DNA from: a virus
DNA length: 20,529 bases
IMG/VR virus record: IMGVR_UViG_3300046009_013373
Span: 1 to 20,529 of that record
Strand: one strand, 5' to 3'
This document shows, one piece after another, positions 14,852-20,529 of this stretch. Both the position numbers and the translations under genes were made by a program. Positions within the stretch are counted from its first letter, which is position 1. Every line of letters starts with the position of its first letter. The notes under the pieces are model-generated. The model was not told the DNA's origin. It saw only the letters and a list, made by a program, of their open reading frames with translations, and made no database searches.

Positions 14852-15919
14852 ATGATAAACGAAGATCTTAGAAGATGGTTTAAAGAAAAATGGGTGGATA
14901 TATCAAGAAAGAAAAAAGGCGGTGGTCATCCACCGTGTGGTAGATCTGAAGCCAAAGATTCATCATACCCTAAATGCAGACCATCTGTTAGAGTATCTTC
15001 AAAAACTCCAGAAACATCCGGTGAAATGAGTAAAGACGAAAAGAAGAAAGCAGTTAGACAAAAAAGATCAGCAGAATCAAAAGTTAGTACAACAACACAA
15101 GGAAGAAAACCAGTCATGACATCACACAAAAATATTAACGAATCGTTGGTAGAAAAAATAACAAATTTTGCAAAACCAAACGAAGAACAAACCAATAGTA
15201 AGTATCAATACTCCTTCGATAAAAATGTATTGGAGAATTTAGATTCATCTTTCTTGAATAAAAAAGTCATAGTACAATACTTGAACGAAACCAATGATAT
15301 AACCCATAATAGAGGATTGTTTAAGATAGCGTCAAATAGTTTTATCAAAAATGGTAAAGATTTTGAGATCTTAAATGAAAATGAAACTGTAGCAGTTTCA
15401 TACGATGACATACTTTCCATCAAATTTGTAGAAAATGGAAACATAACAGAATATTCTGTCCTGAATGAAGGAGAAAACAAACCAACAAATCCTTCACTTT
15501 GGAGTAAAGCAAAGTCTCTAGCAAAACAAAAATTTAAAGTTTATCCTTCTGCCTATGCAAATGGTTGGGCTGCAAAATGGTACAAAAAACATGGCGGTGG
15601 TTGGAAGAGTGTAAACGAAAACGTCCAGTTAAACGAACAAGTGACAAAAAAACCAATAATGGAAAAGGTAAAGCCAACCATAACCCGATTACTCACTAGA
15701 CTTGGTGTGGTTTCAGAAGAAATTGTAAATGCAAACCATGCAGGAACAATGACTAAAAAAGAGATAAAGAGCAGGGATAGAATTGCAAAAAAGGTCAAAG
15801 CAAAACCAATAAAGGGTAAAGATACAGCAGAAAATGCAAAATATCGTCTTGCAACCTATATCGAACTTCGCAAAAGAGGACAAGAACCAAAGGGAAAGAA
15901 GAAAAAGGGCAAAAAGTAA
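14852..15919 (+). CDS. Basic mosaic phage protein with two conserved small domains (355 aa)
   Basis: Residues 1-92 contain RRWFKEKWVDISRKKKGGG, HPPCGRSEAK and YPKCRPS, with Cys29 and Cys42 that may bind metal, then KDEKKKAVRQKRSAESK and GRKPVMTSHK. This is a domain common in marine phages. Residues 118-205 are an acidic beta-rich domain (KKVIVQYLNETNDITHNRG). Residues 214-252 hold a second small conserved phage domain (LWSKAKSLAKQKFKVYPSAY, then GWAAKWYKKHGGGWKS). The C-terminus is very basic (KKKKGKK). The parts look like separate small phage modules joined in one chain, as in the preceding 1129-residue protein. AAAAGG lies upstream of the ATG and three bases separate it from the previous stop. 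Nucleic-acid binding is plausible; the precise role is unknown. Confidence 0.75.
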   Translation: MINEDLRRWFKEKWVDISRKKKGGGHPPCGRSEAKDSSYPKCRPSVRVSSKTPETSGEMSKDEKKKAVRQKRSAESKVSTTTQGRKPVMTSHKNINESLVEKITNFAKPNEEQTNSKYQYSFDKNVLENLDSSFLNKKVIVQYLNETNDITHNRGLFKIASNSFIKNGKDFEILNENETVAVSYDDILSIKFVENGNITEYSVLNEGENKPTNPSLWSKAKSLAKQKFKVYPSAYANGWAAKWYKKHGGGWKSVNENVQLNEQVTKKPIMEKVKPTITRLLTRLGVVSEEIVNANHAGTMTKKEIKSRDRIAKKVKAKPIKGKDTAENAKYRLATYIELRKRGQEPKGKKKKGKK

Positions 15920-15923
15920 ACCG

Positions 15924-15931
15924 CATAAATA
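15924..15931 (+). promoter_or_regulatory. CATAAATA late-type element
   Basis: CATAAATA, one base from TATAAATA, is followed by AGAGGAAATCTCA and the ATG at 15951. It lies four bases after the previous stop and would allow independent late transcription of the following genes. Confidence 0.45.
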
Positions 15932-15950
15932 ACTAAAAGAGGAAATCTCA

Positions 15951-16442
15951 ATGAAACGATTTAAAGAACTTAGAACAGAAATTTCAGAATTAGCAGAAGA
16001 ATACTCCGAGGGTGGTGGTTTTGGATATGATCCAACTCTTACCTCCAAGGGCAGAGATGCAATGGATAAAGTTCGTCCCGTGGACTATAACAAAGAAGAT
16101 GATTTAGAGAGAATTAATGCCTTTATCTCAGCATTCACCTCACGTTCATATCTAGATCCAAAGTCTGCCTTGTATGTTTTACGAGCCAAAATGAATTTAG
16201 CAAACGTTGATTTTGACCTAAACAAATCAACAGAATTAGAAACAAACAAAGAATACGAATTCCCACTAAAGAGATTCGGTGGATCTTTTGGAACATCCCC
16301 AACCCATGATCTTTCAACTGGGTTCGAAGTAACCAACGGTTTTGATGGGAGAAATTTTGTCCTAAAACTAATGGTTCAATCAAGCGGCGGAGAAACCAAA
16401 AAGGCTCCATACTACATCAAGGCTAGCATAGTAGAAGCATAA
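15951..16442 (+). CDS. Conserved marine-phage protein with capsid-targeting-like start (163 aa)
   Basis: The N-terminus MKRFKELRTEISELAEEY has the M-K-x-F-x-E-L pattern of T4-type capsid-targeting peptides. Residues 50-85 are helical (DLERINAFISAFTSRSYLDP; YVLRAKMNLANVDFDLN). The rest is a beta-rich domain (EYEFPLKRFGGSFGTSP; GFDGRNFVLKLMVQSSGG). The combination of an LRxKxNxAxxDF helix and an (F/Y)PLxxxGGxFG strand pair is one I associate with a small conserved protein in T4-like marine phages, of unknown function. GAGGAAAT precedes the ATG at good distance. I infer a virion-internal or head-associated protein. Confidence 0.75.
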   Translation: MKRFKELRTEISELAEEYSEGGGFGYDPTLTSKGRDAMDKVRPVDYNKEDDLERINAFISAFTSRSYLDPKSALYVLRAKMNLANVDFDLNKSTELETNKEYEFPLKRFGGSFGTSPTHDLSTGFEVTNGFDGRNFVLKLMVQSSGGETKKAPYYIKASIVEA

Positions 16443-16448
16443 CAGTCA

Positions 16449-16829
16449 ATGAAGTTTGAATCTCTTAATGATGAAAATTTTATGATGTATGCCATGCAGC
16501 ATTATGATAATCCATTTTGCAAAGGCATAAATGAGTTCAATGACGACCTAACGCGAGTAAAATACATTAAGAGATTATTAAATCGTTATGATAAGTCAAA
16601 AGATTTGAAGGAAAGGCTGATATTAAATCATATAATACTGTTGAACAACGTGTTTGGAAATGAAGCCTGTTGCAGAATTCTTTTCTTTAAAGTGTGTCCA
16701 AAACTTCATCCGTATCTTAAATCGTTTTTAGAATATCTTCAAATTTTACCGAGTAGAATACCAGAAACTGATTTAGAAAAAATATTAAGTGATCATAGAG
16801 TAAACAACATATTGAAAAATCTAAAATGA
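16449..16829 (+). CDS. Conserved helical phage protein (126 aa)
   Basis: The product (MKFESLNDENFMMYAMQHYD) is all-helical and contains RVKYIKRLLNRYDKSKDLKE, RLILNHIILLNNVFGNEACC and LHPYLKSFLEYLQILPSRIP. I recognise this block order (YIKRLLNRY, DLKERLILNH, NVFG) from small proteins present in many cyanophage and pelagiphage genomes; their function is unknown. No strong ribosome binding site precedes the ATG, which follows the previous stop by six bases. The next gene starts in an ATGA overlap with its stop, so the two are translationally coupled, a linkage that supports a joint role with the ligase-like protein. Confidence 0.8.
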   Translation: MKFESLNDENFMMYAMQHYDNPFCKGINEFNDDLTRVKYIKRLLNRYDKSKDLKERLILNHIILLNNVFGNEACCRILFFKVCPKLHPYLKSFLEYLQILPSRIPETDLEKILSDHRVNNILKNLK

Positions 16830-18466
16830 ACCTATCTTATTCACAAATTGTAACAAGTTTCACTATATGGGAATTTTTGTCAGAGTTGACAAAACCATTC
16901 ACCCAAATGGACATTTACAAGGCGGGAATAATTGACGCAAACGGTAAGTTTTTAAAAGATCCACAAGACTACAAAACACAGCAAGAAATGAGAGCCGGTA
17001 ATCCATTTTATCGGTTGATTGTCGTATTAAAAAGAGCACTACGAACTTCTTCAGATCCAATGGTTCGTTATGCCATGACAAATCCAATGGCTGCTATGAC
17101 AGCACTCTCAGAAGAAGTTGATTCTCTCGGCGGTGATGGTGAATATTTCTTAAGTTACATTAAACCAATTATTGAAGAAATGTCGGTTGGTGGTGGTGGA
17201 ATTGTTGGTGTTGGTGTTTCCGCAGACAAACCAGAAGATGTTGTTGTTACTCCGGCGGCCGCTTTAAGACACAAAAAACGAGTCAAAAAGGGAGTTGGTA
17301 GAAAGTTATTCGAGAATCTTCTTTTGGAAGCAAAAAGAGTAGTACAAACAACTGGACACATGACACATGTTGGAGATTTTTTGTATCATGGTAATCCAGC
17401 AACTGCGATAAGACACCTTGAGTCATCTCATAGAAGATTTGCAACCGGAAGACAGTCTAGAGGACATACAATGTCATTGAAGGCTGACGGTGGTCGAAGT
17501 ATAGTTATAGAAATGGATGAAAATGGACAAGTATCGGTACTACCAAAATCAGGAGCAGCAAAATTTAGAACAGAAGAAGAAATAACAGCGGCAGCAAAAG
17601 CAACAAATAAAGAGCATATGATCAGGGATTTAATTCCTGCTCTTCGTTTTGGTAAAAAATTAAACTTAAAGCCAGGAACCGCAGTTCAGGGTGATTTGCT
17701 GTTTACTGGAACCGAACATGGTGGTAGAACTCAACCAAATGCAATTAATTATTCTGTTCCAAAAGAAGCATCAGTTGGTTTTGCTCCACACTCTTTATAT
17801 AAGACCCAAAGAGGAACTTCAAATTTAATAAAAACTTCAAGTAGTGTTAGTGGATTATCAGCAGAAGGAGCTTTTATTCCTAATTTGACTATAGGTAAAA
17901 AAACAAGATTAGGATTAACTCCCGAAAGAGCAAAGGTAGTATCTAGTTCCATAGCACAAGCCAAAAAAATTCTTGGAAATAGAGATCTGGTTAGGTTTGC
18001 TAGAGGCTTACCACAAGACAAAAAGTTCCATAGAATGGTTCAAGAGTATTCCAACGAAGCAGCAAGAACTACTGGTGTCAGATCTGTAAAGGGACTAACA
18101 GAATTTATACCAACACACATGGGTAAGGCATCACAAAGAGGACTGTCTGAAAGAACCAGAAAAGCAATGACAGATTCTTTTGCTAGAACAATACAACAAA
18201 ATGCAAAACATTTAGAAGGTTTATTCACTGCACACGGACATATAAATGCAGCAAAACACGCACTGCTTGATCAATTTGGAACTCACTATGATCAATTTGA
18301 TCTAAGAACCCACGGTGGAGAAGAACATGAAGGATTTGTCTCTGCTATGGGCAGACCAGGGATGGGTGAAACCCAAGCCAAGTTTGTCAGAGAAGGCCCC
18401 GGTGGATTCCCAGAGAAGAATGTTAAAAATGCCATTATTCGCTTCGGAAAAGCACCAGAAGCATAA
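16826..18466 (+). CDS. Ligase-like nucleotidyltransferase protein with N-terminal phage domain (546 aa)
   Basis: Residues 1-115 form a helical domain (ELTKPFTQMDIYKAGIIDAN, GKFLKDPQDYKTQQEM) that I know from marine T4-like phages. A Gly-rich linker follows (121-131). Residues 176-525 carry motifs in the order of the ATP-dependent ligase superfamily: SLKADGGRSIVIE (Lys219-x-Asp-Gly-x-Arg, motif I), VQGDLLFTG (287-295, like motif III), EEHEGFVSAMG (Glu502-Gly503, like motif IV) and AKFVREG (518-524, like motif V). A helical insert of about 150 residues separates III and IV. Lys219 would be the adenylated residue. Related phage proteins are annotated only as uncharacterised, to my recollection. 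The substrate (RNA, DNA or protein) is unknown. It overlaps the previous gene (ATGA). Confidence 0.78.
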   Translation: MNLSYSQIVTSFTIWEFLSELTKPFTQMDIYKAGIIDANGKFLKDPQDYKTQQEMRAGNPFYRLIVVLKRALRTSSDPMVRYAMTNPMAAMTALSEEVDSLGGDGEYFLSYIKPIIEEMSVGGGGIVGVGVSADKPEDVVVTPAAALRHKKRVKKGVGRKLFENLLLEAKRVVQTTGHMTHVGDFLYHGNPATAIRHLESSHRRFATGRQSRGHTMSLKADGGRSIVIEMDENGQVSVLPKSGAAKFRTEEEITAAAKATNKEHMIRDLIPALRFGKKLNLKPGTAVQGDLLFTGTEHGGRTQPNAINYSVPKEASVGFAPHSLYKTQRGTSNLIKTSSSVSGLSAEGAFIPNLTIGKKTRLGLTPERAKVVSSSIAQAKKILGNRDLVRFARGLPQDKKFHRMVQEYSNEAARTTGVRSVKGLTEFIPTHMGKASQRGLSERTRKAMTDSFARTIQQNAKHLEGLFTAHGHINAAKHALLDQFGTHYDQFDLRTHGGEEHEGFVSAMGRPGMGETQAKFVREGPGGFPEKNVKNAIIRFGKAPEA

Positions 18467-18469
18467 ATA
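18462..18469 (+). promoter_or_regulatory. CATAAATA late-type element
   Basis: CATAAATA overlaps the stop of the preceding gene and is followed by AAAGTAACGGAGG and the ATG at 18489. Element, ACGGAG site and ATG have the same order and near-identical spacing as at 9002 and 6407. Confidence 0.5.
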
Positions 18470-18488
18470 AAAGTAACGGAGGTACAGT

Positions 18489-18926
18489 ATGATTCCAACA
18501 GAATTGATTTCCATGCTCGGCGGTGGAATCACCGGATTTCTATTTCGTTATTGGGCGCAAAGAGCCCAAGATCAAAAAGAAATGTTCCAAATGGCAATGG
18601 AAACAAACAAACAAACAACCGAAAACCAAGATAAGGCTGCAAAAAGAGTACCACTTGATGTTGGTAGGGGAGTCAGACAATTCATAGTTCTAACAGTTCT
18701 ATTTGCAACTCTTGCTGCACCATTTATCTTACCGTTCTTTGGACTTCCAACCTTTGTAGAAGTTGATGCAAAGAACCCAGAAGGATTCTTTGGTTTAATT
18801 CCTGAAACCACCAGAAAGTTCTTCGTTCAAATAAATGGATTCCTCTATACATCTGAGAATAGACAAATTCTTCTCAGCATAGTTGGTTTCTATTTTGGTT
18901 CTGCTGCCGGTTCTAATAAATCATAA
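18489..18926 (+). CDS. Membrane protein, holin-like topology (145 aa)
   Basis: Three hydrophobic segments are visible: residues 8-22 (SMLGGGITGFLFRYW), 64-86 (QFIVLTVLFATLAAPFILPF) and 127-143 (LLSIVGFYFGSAAG). A polar, Gln/Lys-rich loop lies between the first and second. The layout and the MLGGGxTGFxF start match a conserved membrane protein of marine T4-like phages, to my recollection. Size and multiple helices would fit a holin, and the following lipoprotein would fit a lysis cassette, but the lysozyme is 10 kb away, so this stays a hypothesis. AACGGAGG provides a strong ribosome binding site. Confidence 0.78.
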   Translation: MIPTELISMLGGGITGFLFRYWAQRAQDQKEMFQMAMETNKQTTENQDKAAKRVPLDVGRGVRQFIVLTVLFATLAAPFILPFFGLPTFVEVDAKNPEGFFGLIPETTRKFFVQINGFLYTSENRQILLSIVGFYFGSAAGSNKS

Positions 18927-18935
18927 GGACAACAA

Positions 18936-19220
18936 ATGAAATTTATTCTTCCAGTATTGTCACTACTTCTTGCGGCGTGTGATACAACTCCAACAATTGT
19001 ACCAGACACCACAAAAGACAATCCAATAATTCTTGGCATGAAAGATAGAATAAATGAGCCAGGAGTTGCACAACAATCATATAGTTGGGTTTTCTGGTAT
19101 GCTCCTGTGTTGGTAATATCTTTATTCTGGGCATATAGAGAATTCATTCGTAAACCAATTCTCTGCGATGATGGTTTAGAAAAAGACGAACCAAAAGAAC
19201 AAACAAACAACACACCTTAA
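18936..19220 (+). CDS. Lipoprotein with an additional membrane helix (94 aa)
   Basis: MKFILPVLSLLLAACDTTPT carries a lipobox (LAAC, Cys15) that would be lipidated after signal peptidase II cleavage. Asp follows the Cys, which in E. coli keeps lipoproteins in the inner membrane. A second hydrophobic segment (about residues 49-66, WVFWYAPVLVISLFWAYR) is followed by a basic-acidic tail ending EQTNNTP. AAGGAC lies upstream. It directly follows the holin-like gene by nine bases. A spanin-like role is conceivable because phage outer spanins are small lipoproteins, but they lack a second helix, so I prefer an inner-membrane partner of the preceding protein. Confidence 0.75.
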   Translation: MKFILPVLSLLLAACDTTPTIVPDTTKDNPIILGMKDRINEPGVAQQSYSWVFWYAPVLVISLFWAYREFIRKPILCDDGLEKDEPKEQTNNTP

Positions 19221-19232
19221 GTGTGTTGTTTG
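19204..19232 (+). other. Perfect hairpin spanning the lipoprotein stop codon
   Basis: CAAACAACACAC (19204-19215) pairs perfectly with GTGTGTTGTTTG (19221-19232) across a 5-base loop (CTTAA) that contains most of the TAA stop. No T-run follows, so it is not an intrinsic terminator; it could stabilise the message end or affect reading into the next small gene. Confidence 0.55.
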
Positions 19233-19281
19233 CTCCTCGGGCTAGGATAGCAGTTAAAGTTTAGTGCGAAAAAGGATTAAT

Positions 19282-19443
19282 ATGGTTTTACCGAAGCACT
19301 CTCACTGTGTAAACTCTTCAAAGGGACCCCTATTACAAGGAGGTGATCCAGCCATTACACTCTGGGATAATCCCAATATGAGAGGTGTTGATAAGGTATC
19401 CCCACTTCAACTGATAGAGTATTTATACTTTATGCAGATTTGA
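19282..19443 (+). CDS. Small protein (53 aa) overlapping a 16S-complementary stretch
   Basis: An ATG at 19282 preceded by AAAAAGGA opens a 53-codon frame (MVLPKHSHCVNSSKGPLLQG, then GDPAITLWDNPNMRGVDKVS and PLQLIEYLYFMQI) ending TGA at 19441-19443. The frame is uninterrupted, is the last rightward gene before the terminator at 19514-19546, and has an amphipathic end. I know no homologue. The codons for Gln-Gly-Gly-Asp-Pro-Ala contain the 17-base match to the 16S rRNA anti-Shine-Dalgarno region. The alternative is that the stretch is a non-coding RNA and the frame is accidental; I favour coding because spacing and ribosome binding site are good. Confidence 0.5.
   Translation: MVLPKHSHCVNSSKGPLLQGGDPAITLWDNPNMRGVDKVSPLQLIEYLYFMQI
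19337..19353 (+). other. 17-base perfect complement of the 16S rRNA 3' end
   Basis: AAGGAGGTGATCCAGCC is the exact reverse complement of the common bacterial 16S rRNA end GGCTGGATCACCTCCTT. The match stops there: the following bases do not continue as helix 45, so this is not a 16S gene fragment. In RNA form it would be a far longer Shine-Dalgarno than needed. No ATG lies at normal distance downstream (the next, 19378, is about 30 bases away). Confidence 0.6.
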
Positions 19444-19456
19444 AAAAATAAACCTA

Positions 19457-20023
19457 TTATTCTTTGGCAGAAATACTCTGCCAAAGACTCTTACAGATGT
19501 AATAAGAGTCTACGATGTCGGAAACGGGGTTTCCGACATCTTTTTTATTGGGGGTAATAATATTTTTCAGCATCACGCCAGTTTCTGAGACAAAAGCATT
19601 GTACATCAATTCTTTGTCCGCGTTCCCTTTGCCAGTTGCATTCTTTTTCACCACTGTTGGTGGTATTGTCTCCACTGGTATCATCTGCTGAAATAGTTTG
19701 TATTTTAAGATGCCAGTGTTTTCCGCTATGTGAAACACTCTTCCCTTGGCCGCGTAAGCGTAGTCTTCTATGCCAACCATCTTGCAACCTATTAGGTATT
19801 GAATTGCCCATTCCGATATTGTGTCGTATCTCTGACATTGGTTATTATAATCCTCAAAAGACTCACCACGAACATTTCCCAAAAACACTGTGTTTAATTT
19901 CTTTACATCTGTTAAAAAATAAACCATACAGTTTTTAAATGCAAACTCACCATTGTCTGTATTATAAATGCAGATGCTTGGTGAAGTTAAACTATAATCT
20001 ATTCCCGCATATATTGTCATCAT
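19457..20023 (-). CDS. RuvC-like Holliday junction resolvase (RNase H fold, 188 aa)
   Basis: The enzyme would cut four-way DNA junctions or branched replication intermediates, as T4 endonuclease VII does with another fold. The RNase H/RuvC acidic residues are visible: Asp9 in IYAGIDYSLTSPSICIY, Glu86 in MVGIEDYAYAAKGRVF, and Asp169/Asp172 in NPVSDIVDSYYICKSLW. AENTGILKYKL and PPTVVKKNATGKGNADKE are also typical of phage members of the family. Two ATGs lie in tandem at the start (20023 and 20020). TCTAAATA is four bases upstream and there is no ribosome binding site, suggesting a leaderless message. The last part of the gene carries a rightward terminator on the opposite strand. Confidence 0.88.
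   Translation of the reverse strand: MMTIYAGIDYSLTSPSICIYNTDNGEFAFKNCMVYFLTDVKKLNTVFLGNVRGESFEDYNNQCQRYDTISEWAIQYLIGCKMVGIEDYAYAAKGRVFHIAENTGILKYKLFQQMIPVETIPPTVVKKNATGKGNADKELMYNAFVSETGVMLKNIITPNKKDVGNPVSDIVDSYYICKSLWQSISAKE
19514..19546 (+). terminator. Rightward intrinsic terminator inside the resolvase gene
   Basis: A perfect 12-bp stem (GATGTCGGAAAC 19514-19525 with GTTTCCGACATC 19529-19540), loop GGG, is followed by TTTTTT. The T-run is only on the right side, so it acts on rightward transcripts, about 70 bases after the stop of the 53-residue gene. It lies in codons for the resolvase segment around NKKDVGNPVSD. Confidence 0.88.
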
Positions 20024-20041
20024 ATAGTATTTAGAAACTTA

Positions 20042-20122
20042 ACAGGAGTAGTGGTTCCGGCGGCCTGAAGATCGATACTTCAATTGATCCTGAGGCGGAG
20101 CGGGCCCGGCCACTACCCCTGT
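20042..20122. ncRNA. GC-rich structured intergenic element (candidate RNA)
   Basis: Outer arms ACAGGAGTAGTGG (20042-20054) and CCACTACCCCTGT (20110-20122) pair over 13 positions with one A-C mismatch. Inside, GATCGAT (20070-20076) pairs with ATTGATC (20083-20089) around the loop ACTTCA, extended by GCC/GGC (63-65 with 94-96) across a TGAA/CTGA internal loop. CCGG-rich segments (57-64, 101-109) add further pairing options. The element is much GC-richer than its flanks, has no open frame, and lies between the methyltransferase stop and the resolvase start, so it is probably transcribed leftward. It is not a tRNA (no T-arm) and has no U-run for termination. No known RNA family recognised. Confidence 0.5.
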
Positions 20123-20126
20123 ACAA

Positions 20127-20529
20127 TTATATAGCCATTTTAAGCCTATTTGCAAGCCATTCTGCAACATTTACTGTTACTGCATTTCCCATCTGATTAT
20201 ATCTTGAAGTATCCGAAAGTCCCTCGGTCCAGTTATCTGGAAATCCTTGCAGTCGTTCACATTCAATTGGAGTTAACATACGAACTTCATTCTTGCTTTC
20301 TATGACTAGATTGCTAGATCTTTGATTTATGTCAAATAAATTTAAAGTGTTTGCATAATCCGTTTGAACCCATGTTTCAAAATCAAATGTGCTTTGTGCT
20401 TTTCTTGACTTGCGAATTGCTATGGGGTATTCTTCAACATATTCGTCAAAGAGTTCGCTAAAGGTGGAAACAGAGTTTTTCCCTTTCGCTTCCCTCTTTC
20501 TAATATCCCCGCGCATGTCTTCATCAATC
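20127..20529 (-). CDS. C-terminal part of a DNA (cytosine-5) methyltransferase
   Basis: The frame is open to the window edge, so the N-terminal part with the catalytic PCQ motif lies outside. The visible 133 residues contain the end of the target-recognition region and motifs IX and X: VRMLTPIECERLQGFPDNWT (motif IX, RxLTxxECxRLQGFP) and RYNQMGNAVTVNVAEWLANR (motif X). The family transfers methyl from S-adenosylmethionine to carbon 5 of cytosine. A phage-encoded enzyme could protect phage DNA from host restriction. The target sequence cannot be read from this part. The gene precedes the structured element and the resolvase on the leftward strand. Confidence 0.92.
   Translation of the reverse strand, partial: IDEDMRGDIRKREAKGKNSVSTFSELFDEYVEEYPIAIRKSRKAQSTFDFETWVQTDYANTLNLFDINQRSSNLVIESKNEVRMLTPIECERLQGFPDNWTEGLSDTSRYNQMGNAVTVNVAEWLANRLKMAI

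Noticed and set aside
16318-16340. tRNA T-arm-like GGGTTCGAAGTAACC
   Set aside because: It lies inside a conserved coding frame, and no acceptor, D or anticodon arm can be drawn around it.
19337-19353. End of a 16S rRNA gene
   Set aside because: Only the terminal 17 bases match. The next bases do not fit helix 45 or anything further upstream in 16S.
20065-20100. Hammerhead ribozyme core (CTGAAGA present)
   Set aside because: The GAAA segment and stem arrangement required after stem II are missing on both strands.
1-20529. CRISPR array, insertion sequence or integrase/attachment site
   Set aside because: No regularly spaced repeats, transposase, integrase or tRNA-flanking repeats were seen.

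Overview
The window looks like part of a large tailed-phage genome with T4-like marine myovirus affinities whose host is probably a planctomycete (Phycisphaerae-like). The phage evidence is a GH24 lysozyme, a RuvC-like resolvase, a PD-(D/E)XK exonuclease, the end of a C5-cytosine methyltransferase, several small protein families I recognise from marine T4-like phages, and recurrent NATAAATA elements (the T4 late-promoter type) just upstream of genes. The host clue is inference: a secreted subtilase ends in two dockerin-like DxNxDxxxxxxDLxxxLxxWG repeats, and another protein ends in a PAPG-hydrophobic-KRKR tail. Both tail types are typical of Phycisphaerae surface proteins. No terminase, capsid or tail gene is in view, so the placement is not certain.

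Left part (1-7.5 kb) is an accessory region with genes on both strands. A GC-richer edge (1-350) is followed by two leftward small genes (417-1281), the rightward subtilase (1356-2762), a leftward coiled-coil protein (2833-3780), a tightly coupled rightward operon of five small genes (3879-5715), and a second leftward protein with the same N-terminal 20-residue signature as the first (5747-6388). Next comes a leftward unit encoding a small Cys-rich membrane protein and an outer-membrane beta-barrel, with its own sigma70-like promoter and a strong terminator. Bidirectional terminators separate the convergent units. Several products in this block appear aimed at the cell envelope: exported protease, tail-anchored protein, beta-barrel, membrane protein.

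Middle part (7.5-10.8 kb): a membrane-linked GH24 lysozyme, a small beta-rich leftward protein, a hypothetical protein behind a perfect TATAAATA, a PD-(D/E)XK exonuclease and a small putative DNA-binding protein, closed by a terminator at 10793-10820.

Right part (10.86-19.5 kb) is one long rightward unit. It starts with a 1129-residue multidomain protein (HxGH-type nucleotidyltransferase, basic linkers, nuclease-like domain, HNH-like C-terminus). It continues with a membrane GAF-like protein, a mosaic basic protein, two conserved phage proteins, a 546-residue protein with KxDGxR ligase-type motifs, a holin-like membrane protein, a lipoprotein and a 53-residue small protein. Its likely terminator lies inside the 3' end of the convergent resolvase gene. 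The window ends with the leftward resolvase, a GC-rich structured intergenic RNA candidate and the C-terminal part of a DNA cytosine methyltransferase.

The most unusual points are the envelope-directed genes with planctomycete-type sorting signals, the subtilase with Glu at the catalytic Asp position, the ligase-like and 1129-residue mosaic proteins, a 17-base perfect complement of the 16S rRNA 3' end inside a tiny ORF, and the structured element at 20042-20122.
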